Shown here piece by piece: positions 31,503 to 42,294 of a DNA stretch of 64,000 nucleotides; positions within the stretch are counted from its first letter, which is position 1, and the number at the start of each line of letters is the position of its first letter. Source of the stretch: Ctenosaura bakeri (Eukaryota; Chordata; Lepidosauria; Squamata; Iguanidae); assembly GCA_948474755.1 (NCBI GenBank), contig CAOLHI010000566.1, positions 186,001 through 250,000 on the forward strand, given 5' to 3'. Both the position numbers and the translations under genes were made by a program. Below the pieces are notes generated by a model. That model was not told the DNA's origin and made no database searches. It saw only the letters and a program-made list of their open reading frames with translations.

Positions 31503-31612
31503 GGATGAGGGGGAGGAATCCCAGGGCAAGAGCATTGTCTTGAAAATCTCAGGGCAACACTCTTGCCCTGAAATTCTTCTCCCTTGCCCTCAGGACTCAA
31601 AAAGATGAGTCA
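31503..31612. repeat. Short imperfect repeats, U1-related
   Basis: Variants of CAGGGCAAGAGCATTGTCTTGAAA occur here two or three times in both orientations (GGGCAACACTCTTGCCCTGAAA is an inverted version). Similar to 62440-62475. Confidence 0.4.
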
Positions 31613-31669
31613 GGCCCTAAGATCTTGAAATCCTCATCCTGAAATTTCCATTACTTGAGGATGAGAAGA

Positions 31670-32240
31670 CAGAATGCTTTCTTTTGCAGTTCTTCCTTGA
31701 CCTGGCTGGCAAGACCAAATCTTCCCTCCGAGACACCCCTCCCCGTGTTTGCCCCATGGCAGGCCTGCCCGACATGTGAAATTCCCTAGCGAGCCAAGTC
31801 TGTCTGGCAGGCAAGCATTACTCAGTTCCGCGCTGCATTGGCTGCCAAAGTTTGAGAAGGAGCCATCCCGTTCCAGATGCTGCTGGCTCGGTACATACCT
31901 CCACACAGCTCTGTGTGGCAGTTAGCCCCCGACCAAATTGCCTTGCTGTTTGGCTCAGCAATCTTGCATGAGAACAGAGTCCCTCCTCATTCGCCCATCC
32001 CCTCTGTCTTAGCTGCCCGATGGCTTCCTTTGAGGAGGCCTATTTTTAATTTGTCTTGCTTGTGTCGGGCTTGTCTAGATAATGTGCGAACACACTCTGT
32101 GTGAATCACCCAGGGCCCAGGTGCTTAAAAATAGACGAGGCTTCATTAAGGAACATCTGATGCTTAATGTGCAACATGGCAAAGGCAGTCTATTTAAGAG
32201 TAATTACACCCTTCCTCTCTCATCTCTGCTGTTGCTCCTG
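31670..32240. other. Candidate conserved non-coding block
   Basis: 570 bp without any repeat. It includes CTCAGCAATCTTGCATGAGA and TTTTTAATTTGTCTTGCTTG, and a run with CAGGTGCTTAAAAATAG, GCTTCATTAAGGAACATCTG and AGTCTATTTAAGAGTAATTAC (MEF2- and homeobox-like). No coding pattern. This looks like an enhancer cluster, but conservation was not tested. Confidence 0.3.
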
Positions 32241-32289
32241 CTGCTGCGACAGGGTCTTTTCATGTTGAGAAAAGGGATCTGGATACAGA

Positions 32290-32375
32290 CAGTGGCTGAA
32301 AGGGGGGTTGCCAGCTAGAGATTGTCCCAGGCCTTGAATTTTCCAAGAGAAAACCTCAGACTGAGGAACAGCATC
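32290..32375. repeat. U1-type repeat fragment
   Basis: GGGGGGTTGCCAGCTAGAGA, then CCTTGAATTTTCCAAGAG; resembles the start of the repeat near 62395. Confidence 0.3.
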
Positions 32376-32404
32376 TGGTGATGACATTTAGGGTTATGCA
32401 TTAA

Positions 32405-32578
32405 CAGAGCCAGTGTGCTGCAATGGTTTGAGCACTGAACTATGACCCTGGAGATCAGAGTTTGATTCCCCGCTCTGCTGTATAAACCCATCTTGGGCAC
32501 ATCACATAATCTCAGCCCCCAAAATAGGGTTCTCTTAGGGTCCCCATAAGTCAGAAGGCGAACAACAACAACAATATT
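32405..32578 (+). mobile_element. tRNA-derived SINE with ACA tail
   Basis: GAGCCAGTGTGCTGCAATGG, GAGTTTGATTCCCCGCTCTG, ATCTCAGCCCCCAAAATAGG and tail GGCGAACAACAACAACAAT. Head and tail both present. Confidence 0.87.
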
Positions 32579-32755
32579 AAGTACTAACCACAGCTGCACA
32601 CCACTTTTCATTCAAGCATTCACATGGCCAAATACACAGAGACCATATTTTTTCATTTAGAAATTAAGACAAAGATCTCAGCTAAAGTGGCGGTGAAAGG
32701 AGGGGATTATTCCTTCTCGCCTACTTAGAGAAATGGAACAAAAACATTTAATTTA

Positions 32756-32961
32756 GGCCATTTTGGCACTACACTGCTATAGTGCTGTCATTCCACTTTC
32801 AACCTCCTGTGGAATGCTGGAGTTTGTAGTTTCCTGAGGCCAAAGAGCTCTCTGGTTGAGAATTCTAAATGCCCCTCCCTAAACTGCAAACTGTAGGATT
32901 CCATAGGCTGTTCAAAGTGGAATAATAGCACTATTACAGCAAGCGTAGTGTGGAAATGGCC
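32756..32961. mobile_element. Harbinger-type MITE, complete
   Basis: 206 bp, long-loop form; flanks TTA and TAA; ends GGCCATTTTGGCACTACAC and GTAGTGTGGAAATGGCC. Confidence 0.86.
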
Positions 32962-33939
32962 TAAGTGAAGTGTTATTTGTGTTTTATTGAAACAGTGCTC
33001 CACCAAGTGGTGAAGGACATCTGATTGTCATAATACATGATTTCCCTCACACAGGTTCTTTACATTTAGCATGGCCTTTTTTGTGATTGGTCCTTAGAAA
33101 GGGAAACAAGGGCTTAACTTATAAGTCTGATTGTTGAAGCATATATCTCTGAAGAAATCCCATATAGGAAAGAAAGTGAGTTAAGGGTAAGGAATATGCA
33201 TTGCCCTTAACCATTTGGCCATACGTTCCCCTTACATTTGAGCACAAATCCATGTCTAACACCCCTTCTTGTGGCACAGAATGCCAACTACTTCCCGGCT
33301 TTCTCATCACTGGGTTTCACTGGATGGCCCCAAGGTTGAGTCTAATGATGGTGACAGAAAATAATTTTATCTGTCCACTTTCTTTACCCCATATATAATT
33401 TTATATACCTCCACCCTATCACCTCTAACTTTTACTGGCCTTCCCCACTGAATTAAAAAATCACATTTTTTTACAGGGAGTGGGGCATAGAAAACACCGA
33501 AGAGAATATCTTCAGACACAATGCTGTGCCTCTGAGAATGTGGCTCAGTTGTAGCACCTCTTAATTCTGGCTAGGATCTCTCCCTCTCTTTTTACTCCAT
33601 TATGCAGGAGGAAGGTGAAGGAAGACTTCCTTTTCTCTTTTCTTCCGACAAGATCTCTGTAGTTTTATTTTTCCATCTGGAGATTCAAGGAGAGATGACA
33701 TTTTCCCCCCCAAAGGGCAAAACCTTTACATTTTCAAATAGCAGGATTTAAAAAAAAAAAATCTGGAAAAGGTGATTGGATTAAAGAAAATGTTAATCTT
33801 AATCTCCTTTTTGACAAGTTACAAAATCAATGTTAAAAAATATGGGGAGAGAGAGAGAAGGAGAGTACGGGGCAAGGAGGAGCACAGATTTCCAAAGCAG
33901 CTTCTCCCCACCTCCAGTTCCGCACATAAAAACATTGCT
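32962..33939. other. Intergenic, nothing recognised
   Basis: No named repeat or exon. Confidence 0.45.
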
Positions 33940-34440
33940 CTCCTCCCCCTCTTGTTTTGGAAGCTTGCTTTCAGCTGTTGTGTAGCAACATGGCTCCCCT
34001 ACCCTGCCCGTGACTGTGCTAGTGATTTGCTGCCAATGGCACCATGCCCTGTGGTTTGTTCAACGGGTATAAAAGAATGCAAACAGCCAAGTTGTCCGAT
34101 TGCCCCGCCGGGGGCTGTATTAGAAGTGAACTGAAATGACGCTTCATAAGACTTTGCCGAGCTGCCTGTTCATAGCTCTTAACAGGCCCCTGGGAGGGTG
34201 AATCCATATCTTTGTAACCATGGCATAAAATCCATAACCATACATCAGTTTTAAAGTGCCCCTTTCTGTTTCACTAATGCATTTATTAATTATCAGCCGG
34301 GGTGCTCCGTTCTCGGGCAGTCTGTGAGTCAGTCCTGCTGCACCGTCAGAGACGGAATCCAATCCTTGGCCTCCTTGGCCTTCCACTTGGGCCGGCTTCC
34401 ACCTCCATAGAACAGACCACAAGTGGGCTTTCAAACTGAC
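33940..34440. other. Candidate conserved non-coding block
   Basis: 500 bp of repeat-free, balanced sequence. Contains CAACGGGTATAAAAGAATGC (TATA-like), CCATATCTTTGTAACC, GCATTTATTAATTATCAG and CCGGGGTGCTCCGTTCTCGG. No open frame of family interest. Possible regulatory element. Confidence 0.3.
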
Positions 34441-35139
34441 AAAGGGCCTTGCTTTTCACTCTGCGAGGCTGAGCTGCCAAACAGGATTGTTACAAGAGCC
34501 GTCCGAGGGGCTGCTTTATAGCCTGAAGCACCAGATGGCACTGTTACGCTGTTTGTCTCCCCTCCTGCCGTAGAAACAAACCTCACATCTTAGGAGAAAG
34601 GCAATGATCCCTCATTTATTTATTAATTCAGGTGCTGATGGGGAAGCCTGTGGAGTCCAAGAGTTTGCTCACCTGCACATAGCTCCCCAAGTTGTTTGGA
34701 AGACCTACATGGGGGAGTTTTGAAAACTGGGACCAGCAAGGACTGAGTGTGCTCACTGGGGGTGGAATGGAGTATCTTATAAAAGGACACGGCGGGATGG
34801 AACCCTGAACAGAAACACATAATATTATGGCATATTTCTTTATATGACAAAGCAGGGTGGAGGACTCAATACATTAGGATATTTGATGGGGGGCACATCT
34901 CCGAGAATTGAGGTCTGCTCCATGTCCCACCAGTGGGGCAATATGAAGTGGGAGGACATAGAAGAGGGCCTTTTTAGCTGTGTCACCTAGTTGTAGAAGG
35001 CTCTCGCCTGGGAATGTTGGCACTGGTATTGATTCCTTTCTGTCATCAAGCTAAAACTTGGCTTTTTATTAAAGCCCTTCAGGGAAAGAATCTACGTGCA
35101 CAAAGAGGATGAATATAAAGGTCCTGCGTGCACAACTAG
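34441..35139. other. Intergenic with an L2-like LINE scrap
   Basis: At about 34960-35100, GAGGGCCTTTTTAGCTGTGT and AAACTTGGCTTTTTATTAAA resemble the eroded C-terminal end of an L2-like LINE. The rest is unassigned. Confidence 0.35.
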
Positions 35140-35303
35140 GGCCATTTCTGCACTAGAGTGTTATAGCGCTATGATTCCACTTTCAACATCCTATGGAATC
35201 CTGGGGTTTGCAGCCGGCCCCTCCTGAAACTGAAAACCCCAGGATTCCATAGAATGTAGAAAGTGGAATCATAGCGCTATAACATTCTAGTGCAGAAATG
35301 GCC
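35140..35303. mobile_element. Harbinger-type MITE, near-perfect hairpin
   Basis: 164 bp with two arms of about 75 bp that pair almost completely around a CCGGCC centre. Flanks TAG and AAG. It has the ATAGCGCTATGATTCC variant. Confidence 0.88.
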
Positions 35304-35864
35304 AAGGACCTTCAATTTTGCAAGGTCTGAAATCCTGTTAGTGTCTTACACATGTGTCAGTTCTCCAACAGAAGCAGTTGAGCATTTTGTCTGATGTGGA
35401 ATGTCAGCATACCATCGAAAGCTGAAGAAGTAGCATTAGCTATGGGGCACCTTTGTGCAGGGTGATGAACCTGCAGGTGTGTATTTGTTTGTACATCTGT
35501 ATATGTTTCATTGTATGTTCAGTTGTGAATTCAGCTGTATGTTTGGTAGCACATACAGGCACACATTCAGTTGCACCATGTCGCCATTCAACATAAGGGT
35601 TCCTCAGCACAATCAGTGCATAATTCTGCATGCTGAGATTTATACTACTCAGCCCCAAGATAGGATCTTGGCCAAGGTCCTTACAGGTACACATCATAGA
35701 CATGTGCATATTTTCATATTTAAGCTGGATGTGTATTGGGACAATTGGAAGAACCAGTTGGCTTGCTCCAACTTCTCCCACTGACTGGTATTCAGTATAC
35801 ATGGTTAGTATAGTTGTAGAAGCAGTTTGAGGGCTCAGCATCCCAAACATTTCGAAGTCAGCTG
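35304..35864. other. Intergenic, unassigned
   Basis: Contains the longest open frame of the window (183 codons, minus, 35440-35991), which runs into a hAT-type MITE and has no recognisable domain. Confidence 0.4.
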
Positions 35865-35992
35865 GAATACCAGGGTTGGCCTTCCAAATGTTTTGGACTT
35901 CAACTCCCAGAAGTCCCAGCCAACATAGCCAATGTTGTGGGATTTGTGGGAATTGCAGCCCAAAGCATTTGGAGGGCCTTAGGATTGGCAAG
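35865..35992. mobile_element. hAT-type palindromic MITE
   Basis: GGGTTGGCCTTCCAAATGTT, TTGGACTTCAACTCCCAGAA and, inverted, GGGAATTGCAGCCCAAAGCA plus TTTGGAGGGCC. Among the best copies here. Confidence 0.7.
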
Positions 35993-36089
35993 TCTCAGGG
36001 TCTGGCTGCGTTTCTCCAATCTGCAGCCAAGGGGAAGGGATCTCAGGATACAGGAACTCCCTTGAAAAGTGTGCATATGTACACCTTCC

Positions 36090-36445
36090 TCATTGGTTAT
36101 ACATGTTGTTTTTGATGTGAATGGAATACCCTGAGCAACTGTGGTTGACACAATCAAAAGATCTCAGGGTTCTTTTCTCCAGTTCTCAGGTTTGGGTGGA
36201 AGACTCTCAGGCAAAGAGCACATTGGACAAAGAAGATGTGCACATATGAATCTTCCTCATTTGTTAGACTTTTTAAAAAAATTGATAGATATGGTGCAGC
36301 TATGGTTGATGCTTAATGACTCATACTCAATGCCTCCTGTGACATCACAAGAGGACATGTGTAGGTATCAGGTTTTGGCCCTGAAATCTCAGAGTCTGAC
36401 ATAGCATCTGGCAACTCTAGTTGATGCTTAATGTCTCCTGCTTGG
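36090..36445. repeat. Unclassified repeat U2 (TTGATGCTTAATGTCTC)
   Basis: TTTTGATGTGAATGGAATAC and GGTTGATGCTTAATGAC match 62905-62975. TTGATGCTTAATG occurs twice here, about 120 bp apart (36306 and 36421), suggesting an internal tandem duplication. Confidence 0.45.
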
Positions 36446-36788
36446 TGTCATGCCCCAGTCCCAGGACTCAGGTGCAAAAACAGACAGGACCCTCTCCAAC
36501 AGCCACAACACAGAGACATGAACAGGACAATACTTACTGCAGCCAGCACAGATGAAAAAGGGAGAGCCCATGAGACTCAAAGCATTTATATAGGGAAGAT
36601 ACATTAATTAGGCAAACAGCTGAGGGAGGAATTTGTGTGGTATAGCACATAGATTGTTGTTGTTGTTAACACTTGTCAAGTTGACTTCGACCTTATGGAT
36701 GTCAGCCTACCATCAACAACTCTGCTCAAGTCTTGCAAATTCAGGGATGTGTCATCCTTGATTGAGTCTACCTTCCCAAGCATTCTTG

Positions 36789-37349
36789 ACTCTTTCCACA
36801 TGCGGTTATTACGGTGGGCCAATGCGTCTTGCCACGGAGGTCTTCTGTACCTTGGAGCGGAGTAGGTTCGGTTTATTTACCTTCGTTCCACACGTAATTC
36901 CAGCTAAATGCGCCCCCACATGGTGGTAAAGCGCAATATTTGAAAACCGGAAGAAATCGGTTTTCCAATTTTCCAGATCAATCCAATTCATACTTTCACA
37001 GTGGTGCAGACACGTACATTCGCGCCAATGCGAATTGGTGGTCAGGGGAGGGCTCATGGCAGGGGCCAGGGGGTAGTATGGACTTACGCATGTATGCACG
37101 TACACAATGACTAAACCATGCAAAAAAAAAGGGGCCAATCACAGCCGACGGGGCAGGGTGAGAGGAGTAGCAGGAGTGGCCACAGTGGAGGAAATGTGGA
37201 TTCATGAACTTGCACTCCTCTGAACCAAAATGGAACATACGCAGTAGCTGTGCGGAAGGAAATGAGGGAAAGTCCGCCTTGTTTCGAGCCCAGAAAATCC
37301 GGTAAGAAATGGCATGAACTGATTCATCAGCCTCATGCAGAAAGGGCCC
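36789..37349. mobile_element. 561-bp Harbinger-like nonautonomous transposon
   Basis: It sits between TTG (36786-36788) and ATG (37350-37352) in Bov-B. Removing it with one triplet restores GCATTCTTGTCTTTTCTAG, the expected LINE sequence. Ends (A)CTCTTTCCACATGCGG and CCTCATGCAGAAAGGGCCC are imperfect inverted repeats related to the MITE ends. The interior is rich in CpG and lacks a transposase frame. Confidence 0.75.
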
Positions 37350-37680
37350 ATGTCTTTTCTAGTGAGTCAGGTCTTCTCATGATATGGCCAAAGTACTACA
37401 GCCTTAGTTTAATCATCTTGGCTTCTAGGAAGAGTTCAGGCTTGATGTGCTCTAGGACCCATTTTAGCAGTCCAGACTGTCCCTAGAACTTTTCTCCAGC
37501 ACCACATTTCAAAGGCACTGATTTTCTTCCTATCAGCTTTCTTCACTATCTAGTTTTCATAACCATTCGTGGAAATTGGAAATATGATGGCACGGACAAT
37601 CCAAACTTTAGTATTCAAAGATGTATCTTTACACTTCAGGACCTTGTCTAGTTCCTTTACAGCTGCCCTTCCAAGTCCTA

Positions 37681-37882
37681 GGCCATTTCCGCACCACACT
37701 GTTATAGTGCTATTATTCCACTTTCAACATCCTATGGAATCCTGGGGTTTGCAGTTTAGGGAGGAGCATTTAGAATTCTCAGCCAGAGAGCTCTTTGCCC
37801 TCAGTAACCTACAAAACCAAGAATTCCACAGAATGTTGAAAGTGGCATAATAGCACTATAACAGTGTAGTGTGGAAATGACC
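37681..37882. mobile_element. Harbinger-type MITE inside Bov-B
   Basis: 202 bp, long-loop form, perfect CTA duplication (37678-37680, 37883-37885). Confidence 0.88.
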
Positions 37883-38018
37883 CTATGATTGATTTTGTGA
37901 TTGCAATCTCCATTTGGATTAAAAACTGAGCCAAGGTATGGAAAATCTTGAACTATTTCAATGAATTTATCCTCTGCTCTATGGTTATGTAGATACATAG
38001 ACTGCAAAGAGCTAAATA

Positions 38019-38186
38019 CTGTATTTGCTGGTGTAGAAGACTCACTTTTCCCCCTGAAAAATACAGTTTGAAAATGGGGTGCGTCTTATTATGTTGGTGT
38101 GTCTTATACACCAGCAAATAGTATTTGCCAGAGTATAGATGGGGTGCATCTTATACATGGGTGCATCTACATGCCAGCAAATACAG
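38019..38186. mobile_element. Tc1/mariner-like MITE
   Basis: 168 bp with perfect CTGTATTTGCTGG inverted ends inside a TA duplication (38017-38018, 38187-38188). The interior repeats GTGCGTCTTAT / GTGCATCTTATACATGGG. Confidence 0.82.
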
Positions 38187-38189
38187 TAC

Positions 38190-38400
38190 CCTAAACGCAC
38201 TAGATCCCATGTTATCTTGGAAGCTAAGCAGGGTCAGCCCTGCTTAGGACTTGGATGGGAGACTGGCAATGCATAGCAAGTGTTGCAGGCTGTATTCCAG
38301 AAGAAGGAATTGGCAAAGCCACCTCTGAGTATTTCTTGCCTAAGAAAACCCTATGATATTCATGGGGTTACCGCAAGTCATGCAACTTGAAGTCACATAT
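38190..38400 (+). mobile_element. 5S-derived SINE, near full length
   Basis: CTAGATCCCATGTTATCTTG, GAAGCTAAGCAGGGTCAGCC, GGACTTGGATGGGAGACTGG, CCACCTCTGAGTATTTCTTG and tail TTACCGCAAGTCATGCAACT plus TGAAGTCAC. It abuts the mariner-like MITE. Confidence 0.87.
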
Positions 38401-39834
38401 ATACACACAGGGAGATTGTGGTAGGAAGCAGTTTTTCCTTTAAGGTCGCAATCTGCAGCACGAATCTTTGCAAGCAAAACTCAGTGAAACAAACAAGCAA
38501 AGCAGGATAGGTTCAGATTCTAAGGGAGGAGGGGGAAAAACTCAGGAACTCGACTAGCCCAGCTACAGGTGGTGGCCTGCTACCAATCTCCGATGCCGCC
38601 GCGAGAAGGACTCTCATTGGATGTTGCTATAGAGACATGCAACTGGTGCTCTGCTCCTGTTGCTGTGAATGGAATCTCAGGTTTGTGTCTGCTGTTTCCA
38701 GGGTAGTTTGAGACCAAGGGAAGATGTCCGTTGCTGCCCTATGGATGCTAGAATCCTAGTTGCCATGCAGTAAGGTGGAGCTGTTGGAGGCTTTACAGCA
38801 TCGCCTTTGCAGCATCCTGCCAAAAGATAGCTGCTTATATATACACAGGCACAAACATATGAACTTACACAGTTGCACACCCAGAAGCAAAGTATTTGTC
38901 ATGTACTACCCACAAAACCACAACATCTCTTCTTTTCTGTCCCCCCACCTTTTTGCTTTCATCTTCTATGATGGGGCTTCTTATTATGACCCAAGTCTCC
39001 TTGTTTTTGAAATGCTGATTTGGCTCTTTGTGAGTTTATAGGCTTAAAAAGTACCCCCATTCTATCTTTCCACGCCCAAGGAATGGCCAAGAATCTCCTG
39101 CTTAGAATCAACACAGTTTAAAACAACAGCAGATCTAGAAGAGGTGGATGTCTGGGTGGGAACAGAAAGGAAGGAAAAAGCAGTTTGCAAGTATAAAGAA
39201 CAGCTTGCAGAAAAACCCAGTGTTCAGGAGATAGAGATTCCAAAGGCTCATGAGAATAAGATAGACTTTACCTCCCATCTGAAAATGATCTGAGAAATGG
39301 CCAGCCTGTTCCTAAGATGAAGTATTTCAGAGGCTGAGTTCCACAACACAGAGCTCAGAAAAATTTGCTTTTGATACCCCAGCCCTCAGAATCCTGCACT
39401 GACTACTGGTCATCCTATTTGGGAACTTTTGGAAATGCAGTATGAGAAATGCAGTTTTCCCCAGTGCTGCTACAAAAAGCCGTCTGCTGAATATAGATGG
39501 TGATGGAGGAATCCTCAGTACTAACCAGCAGAAATAAAGCGTTGGCCATGTATCAATTGCTGGAGCTTAGGCTGTGCTCTTATACTTCTCCCCCATCATC
39601 CCAATACCCAACAACAACAACAAACAAACAAACAGCAACAATCCTTTATTATGGTCCATATACCCAACAAGTTCAAATTAACAATATGTAAAATAAATTA
39701 AAAGCATAAGAAGCAACGGGGTCAAATCTTACAAGAACTTATTTCAGATATTTTCCCCTAACAAAGAAGTTAACCGCTTGTATCCCAATATCTCTAGAAA
39801 ATACTAGGGTGGTAAAGGGTATTTGCTCCCACTT
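38401..39834. other. Intergenic, mostly unassigned
   Basis: An X-box-like GTTGCTATAGAGACATGC at about 38624. (CAA)n/(CAAA)n at 39608-39635. No exon recognised. Confidence 0.4.
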
Positions 39835-40030
39835 TGTTGTTGTTGTTGTGTGCCTTGGGCATGTCACACGCTTTCAAACCTGGAAGAACCCCTGATAGGA
39901 CAACCCTACGGTGAACCTATCATGGAGTTTTCTGGGGGCTGAGAGTGTGTGACATGCCCAAGGTCTCCATGGCTGAGCAGGGAATAAAACCCTGTTCAAA
40001 CCACTACCGAACTGGGTCTCCAAAGGTTAC
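39835..40030 (-). mobile_element. tRNA-derived SINE with ACA tail
   Basis: TTGTTGTTGTTGTGTGCCTT, GGGGGCTGAGAGTGTGTGAC and ATGCCCAAGGTCTCCATGGC in reverse order of the element. It carries a 40-bp internal partial duplication (GGGCATGTCACACGC near 39857). Confidence 0.82.
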
Positions 40031-40140
40031 AGTCTGCAGTTTAAAGGAACTCTCCAAGATTCTGAACCCAACCGCCTCAAATATGTTCAGCACCTTGGAA
40101 AGCTCTTTTCAAGCTATCCAAAACCTGGAATGTATTCGTA

Positions 40141-40341
40141 GGCCATTTCCACACTACACGGTAATAGTGCTATTATTCCACTTTCAACATGCTGTGGAAT
40201 TCTGAGCGTTGCAGTTTACTGAGTCACAGAGTTTCCTGGCTGAGAATTCTAAATGGCCCTCCATAAACTGCAAACCCTAGGATTCCATAGGATGTTGAAA
40301 GAGTAATAATAATCCTATAACAGTGTAGTGTGGAAATGGCC
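40141..40341. mobile_element. Harbinger-type MITE, complete
   Basis: 201 bp, long-loop form; flanks GTA and ACA; both ends GGCCATTTCCACACTACAC type. Confidence 0.86.
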
Positions 40342-41799
40342 ACACTCACCCACCTACCAGTTTAAAAGCCATGAAGCAACTGCTGCCTGCTAGTCTTTCA
40401 AGAGGAGGGCTACCTTGAGGTGCAATAGAGGATTCTGTTCCATCACCAGTGCTGAAGAAAGTTTCATCTGCTAGTTCAATTGGTGGCCATATGTGAAATA
40501 TGAAAGGTTTTTATCTTCTTCTTGGTGCAGCAATACATCTTGGGCCATCACTGCATTGTGACTGTTCCTAATCATATTGCTTTCTTCTCTCATTGTTAGG
40601 GCACAAATAAACAGGTAATAGCAGCAAGCTTCAGGAATGCACAGTGAGTCTTCAGTGGGACAGGAGTCTTAGTACATAAATGCCAAAAACGCCAGTCCTT
40701 GAGGCCAGCTTGGCAGCAGCACCATCCCAACACCTGTGCCTATGGACCATTCAGTTCTAGCGAGGGTTTCTTGTGCCCTTCTGACGAGATTACTGATTGT
40801 TTCCAAAAAGTTTGCTCAGAGACCACGGTTCGTCCATTTTGAAGCTTCCCAGCCATGGAGAAAGGTCAGCCGCCAGAGAAACCATTCATTTCAAATGTCT
40901 TCCTTTTGCACTCAAATAACTTAAAAATGGCTTTTTAAAGGCAGCAAATTTGGCTGTGGTTGGCTGTCCAATGAGGCATGTGCAAAGACATTTGGGTAAG
41001 AGATAAAATCACAGCCAGGCAGTGTTATGGAGTGCGATATGCAATGACTCCCATGCAACGGATCGTACCCAGAAACGTGCACACCGTTCCTGCCCAATAA
41101 CCATGACTCCGGTTCCTTCCACCAATGCTGACTACCAAGGCATAAAAGACAAGGAGGCTGGCCTGGGACACCTGCATGAAAGGAACCATGATGCAGAGCT
41201 CTTTTGCTTGCTTTTCGGTGTAAATTTCCTCTTCTTTCCATTGCGTGTGATGTTTGAATGTTGAGATTGCAAAGGAGCAGGGCTTGGAAAGTTATTTTTA
41301 AAAGGCAACTATTTTTTAAAAAAGTAACTCATTCCGGTTCTACCCCCTCCCCACACACCATAGGATTTTTTAAAAAAAATTCCCTGTCTTGTCATTTAAA
41401 GGTAACTAAAGTTATTACTATTAAAAATCAGAAGGCTATAAGCAGCAGGCCTGTGGTAAAACAGAGTTTAGGAGAGTAAATGGGTGGGGGGATAAAACTC
41501 TGAAAATCCCCATGGCCACGCTGGTGGAGGGGGAAGTTCTATGAGTTACAGACTGAAACACAACTTTCCCAAATTTTGGGAAGTATGGAGGACACCCCCT
41601 ACTCGATGACTACAGAGGTAACTGAAAAAGTTACAACATAAAATGAGTGAAGACATCACTATTATATTATCACCCTATATTAAAAACTTGCAGGCTGGAG
41701 ATAAAATGGAGAGAATCTGAAGCTGTCTATGCTGTGTACACTATAGCAGAACTTTACAACCTCAACAGACTATGATCTCTAGGGTGCAAAAGGTTTGGT
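40342..41799. other. Intergenic, unassigned
   Basis: A 106-codon minus frame at 40921-41241 has no family features. I see nothing else. Confidence 0.45.
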
Positions 41800-41975
41800 G
41801 AAGGGACAGCTTTTTAATCTGGTGCTAAAATAAGGCCAGCAGGGGCACCAAATAGGACTTCAAGGGGAAGGAAGTCTGAAGATGGGGTCCCACAGCAAAG
41901 AAGGCCCTCCTCCACATTTCCACATAATGTCTTGCTTCACTGGTCAGACATAGAAGTGGGTGTCAACAGCAGATC
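41800..41975 (-). mobile_element. L2-like LINE fragment
   Basis: In reverse: GCTTTTTAATCTGGTGCTAA, GGTCCCACAGCAAAGAAGGC and CCTCCTCCACATTTCC match the C-terminal coding end of L2-type LINEs. Confidence 0.5.
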
Positions 41976-41978
41976 TCA

Positions 41979-42158
41979 TGCCATTTCCGCACTACACTCT
42001 TATAGTGCGATTATTCCACTTTTAACATCCTATGGAATCCTGGGGTTTGCAGTTTAGGGAGGGGCCAGCTGGCCCCTCCCAAAACTGCAAACTCCAGGGT
42101 TCCATAGGATGTTGAAAGTGGAATAATCGCACTATAAGAGTGTAGTGCGGAAATGGCC
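41979..42158. mobile_element. Harbinger-type MITE, near-perfect hairpin
   Basis: 180 bp, TATAGTGCGATTATTCC variant, centre GGGGCCAGCTGGCCCC; duplication TCA at 41976-41978 and 42159-42161. Confidence 0.88.
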
Positions 42159-42186
42159 TCAGTGTTTGACAAGAGAGTTGTCTGTC

Positions 42187-42194
42187 TATCATCC

Positions 42195-42239
<45 letters not shown>

Positions 42240-42240
42240 C
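42187..42240. repeat. (ATCT)n microsatellite
   Basis: About a dozen ATCT units, followed by interrupted CCATCTCTCC variants to about 42294. Confidence 0.95.
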
Positions 42241-42294
42241 ATTTTCTACTCCATCTGTCTCTCCATCCATCTCTCCATCTCTGTCTATCTATCA

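Larger units (their letters stand above)
36656..38010 (-). mobile_element. Bov-B LINE fragment with two nested transposons
   Basis: Starts in reverse with TTGTTGTTGTTAACACTTGT (LINE 3' end) and TTGCAAATTCAGGGATGTGT. It continues after the first insertion with TTTTCTAGTGAGTCAGGTCT, AGCTTCTAGG-type sequence, CTCCAGCACCACATTTCAAA and ATCAGCTTTCTTCACTATCT, and after the MITE with GGATTAAAAACTGAGCCAAG. This is the reverse complement of the RT C-terminus and 3' end. Frames are destroyed. Confidence 0.85.

Noticed and set aside
31169..31600. 143-codon minus frame
   Set aside because: Overlaps repeated U1-type sequence and has no recognisable family features.
35440..35991. Longest open frame of the window (183 codons, minus)
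   Set aside because: It begins in a hAT-type MITE, has no domain, signal peptide or splice context, and its composition fits chance openness.
36456..36655. Possible short LTR (TGTCATGCC ... TAGCACA)
   Set aside because: No TATA/AATAAA pair in the right order, no duplication, and too short to judge.
42187..42294. Possible CRISPR-like array
   Set aside because: It is a simple ATCT microsatellite without spacers, in a vertebrate genome.
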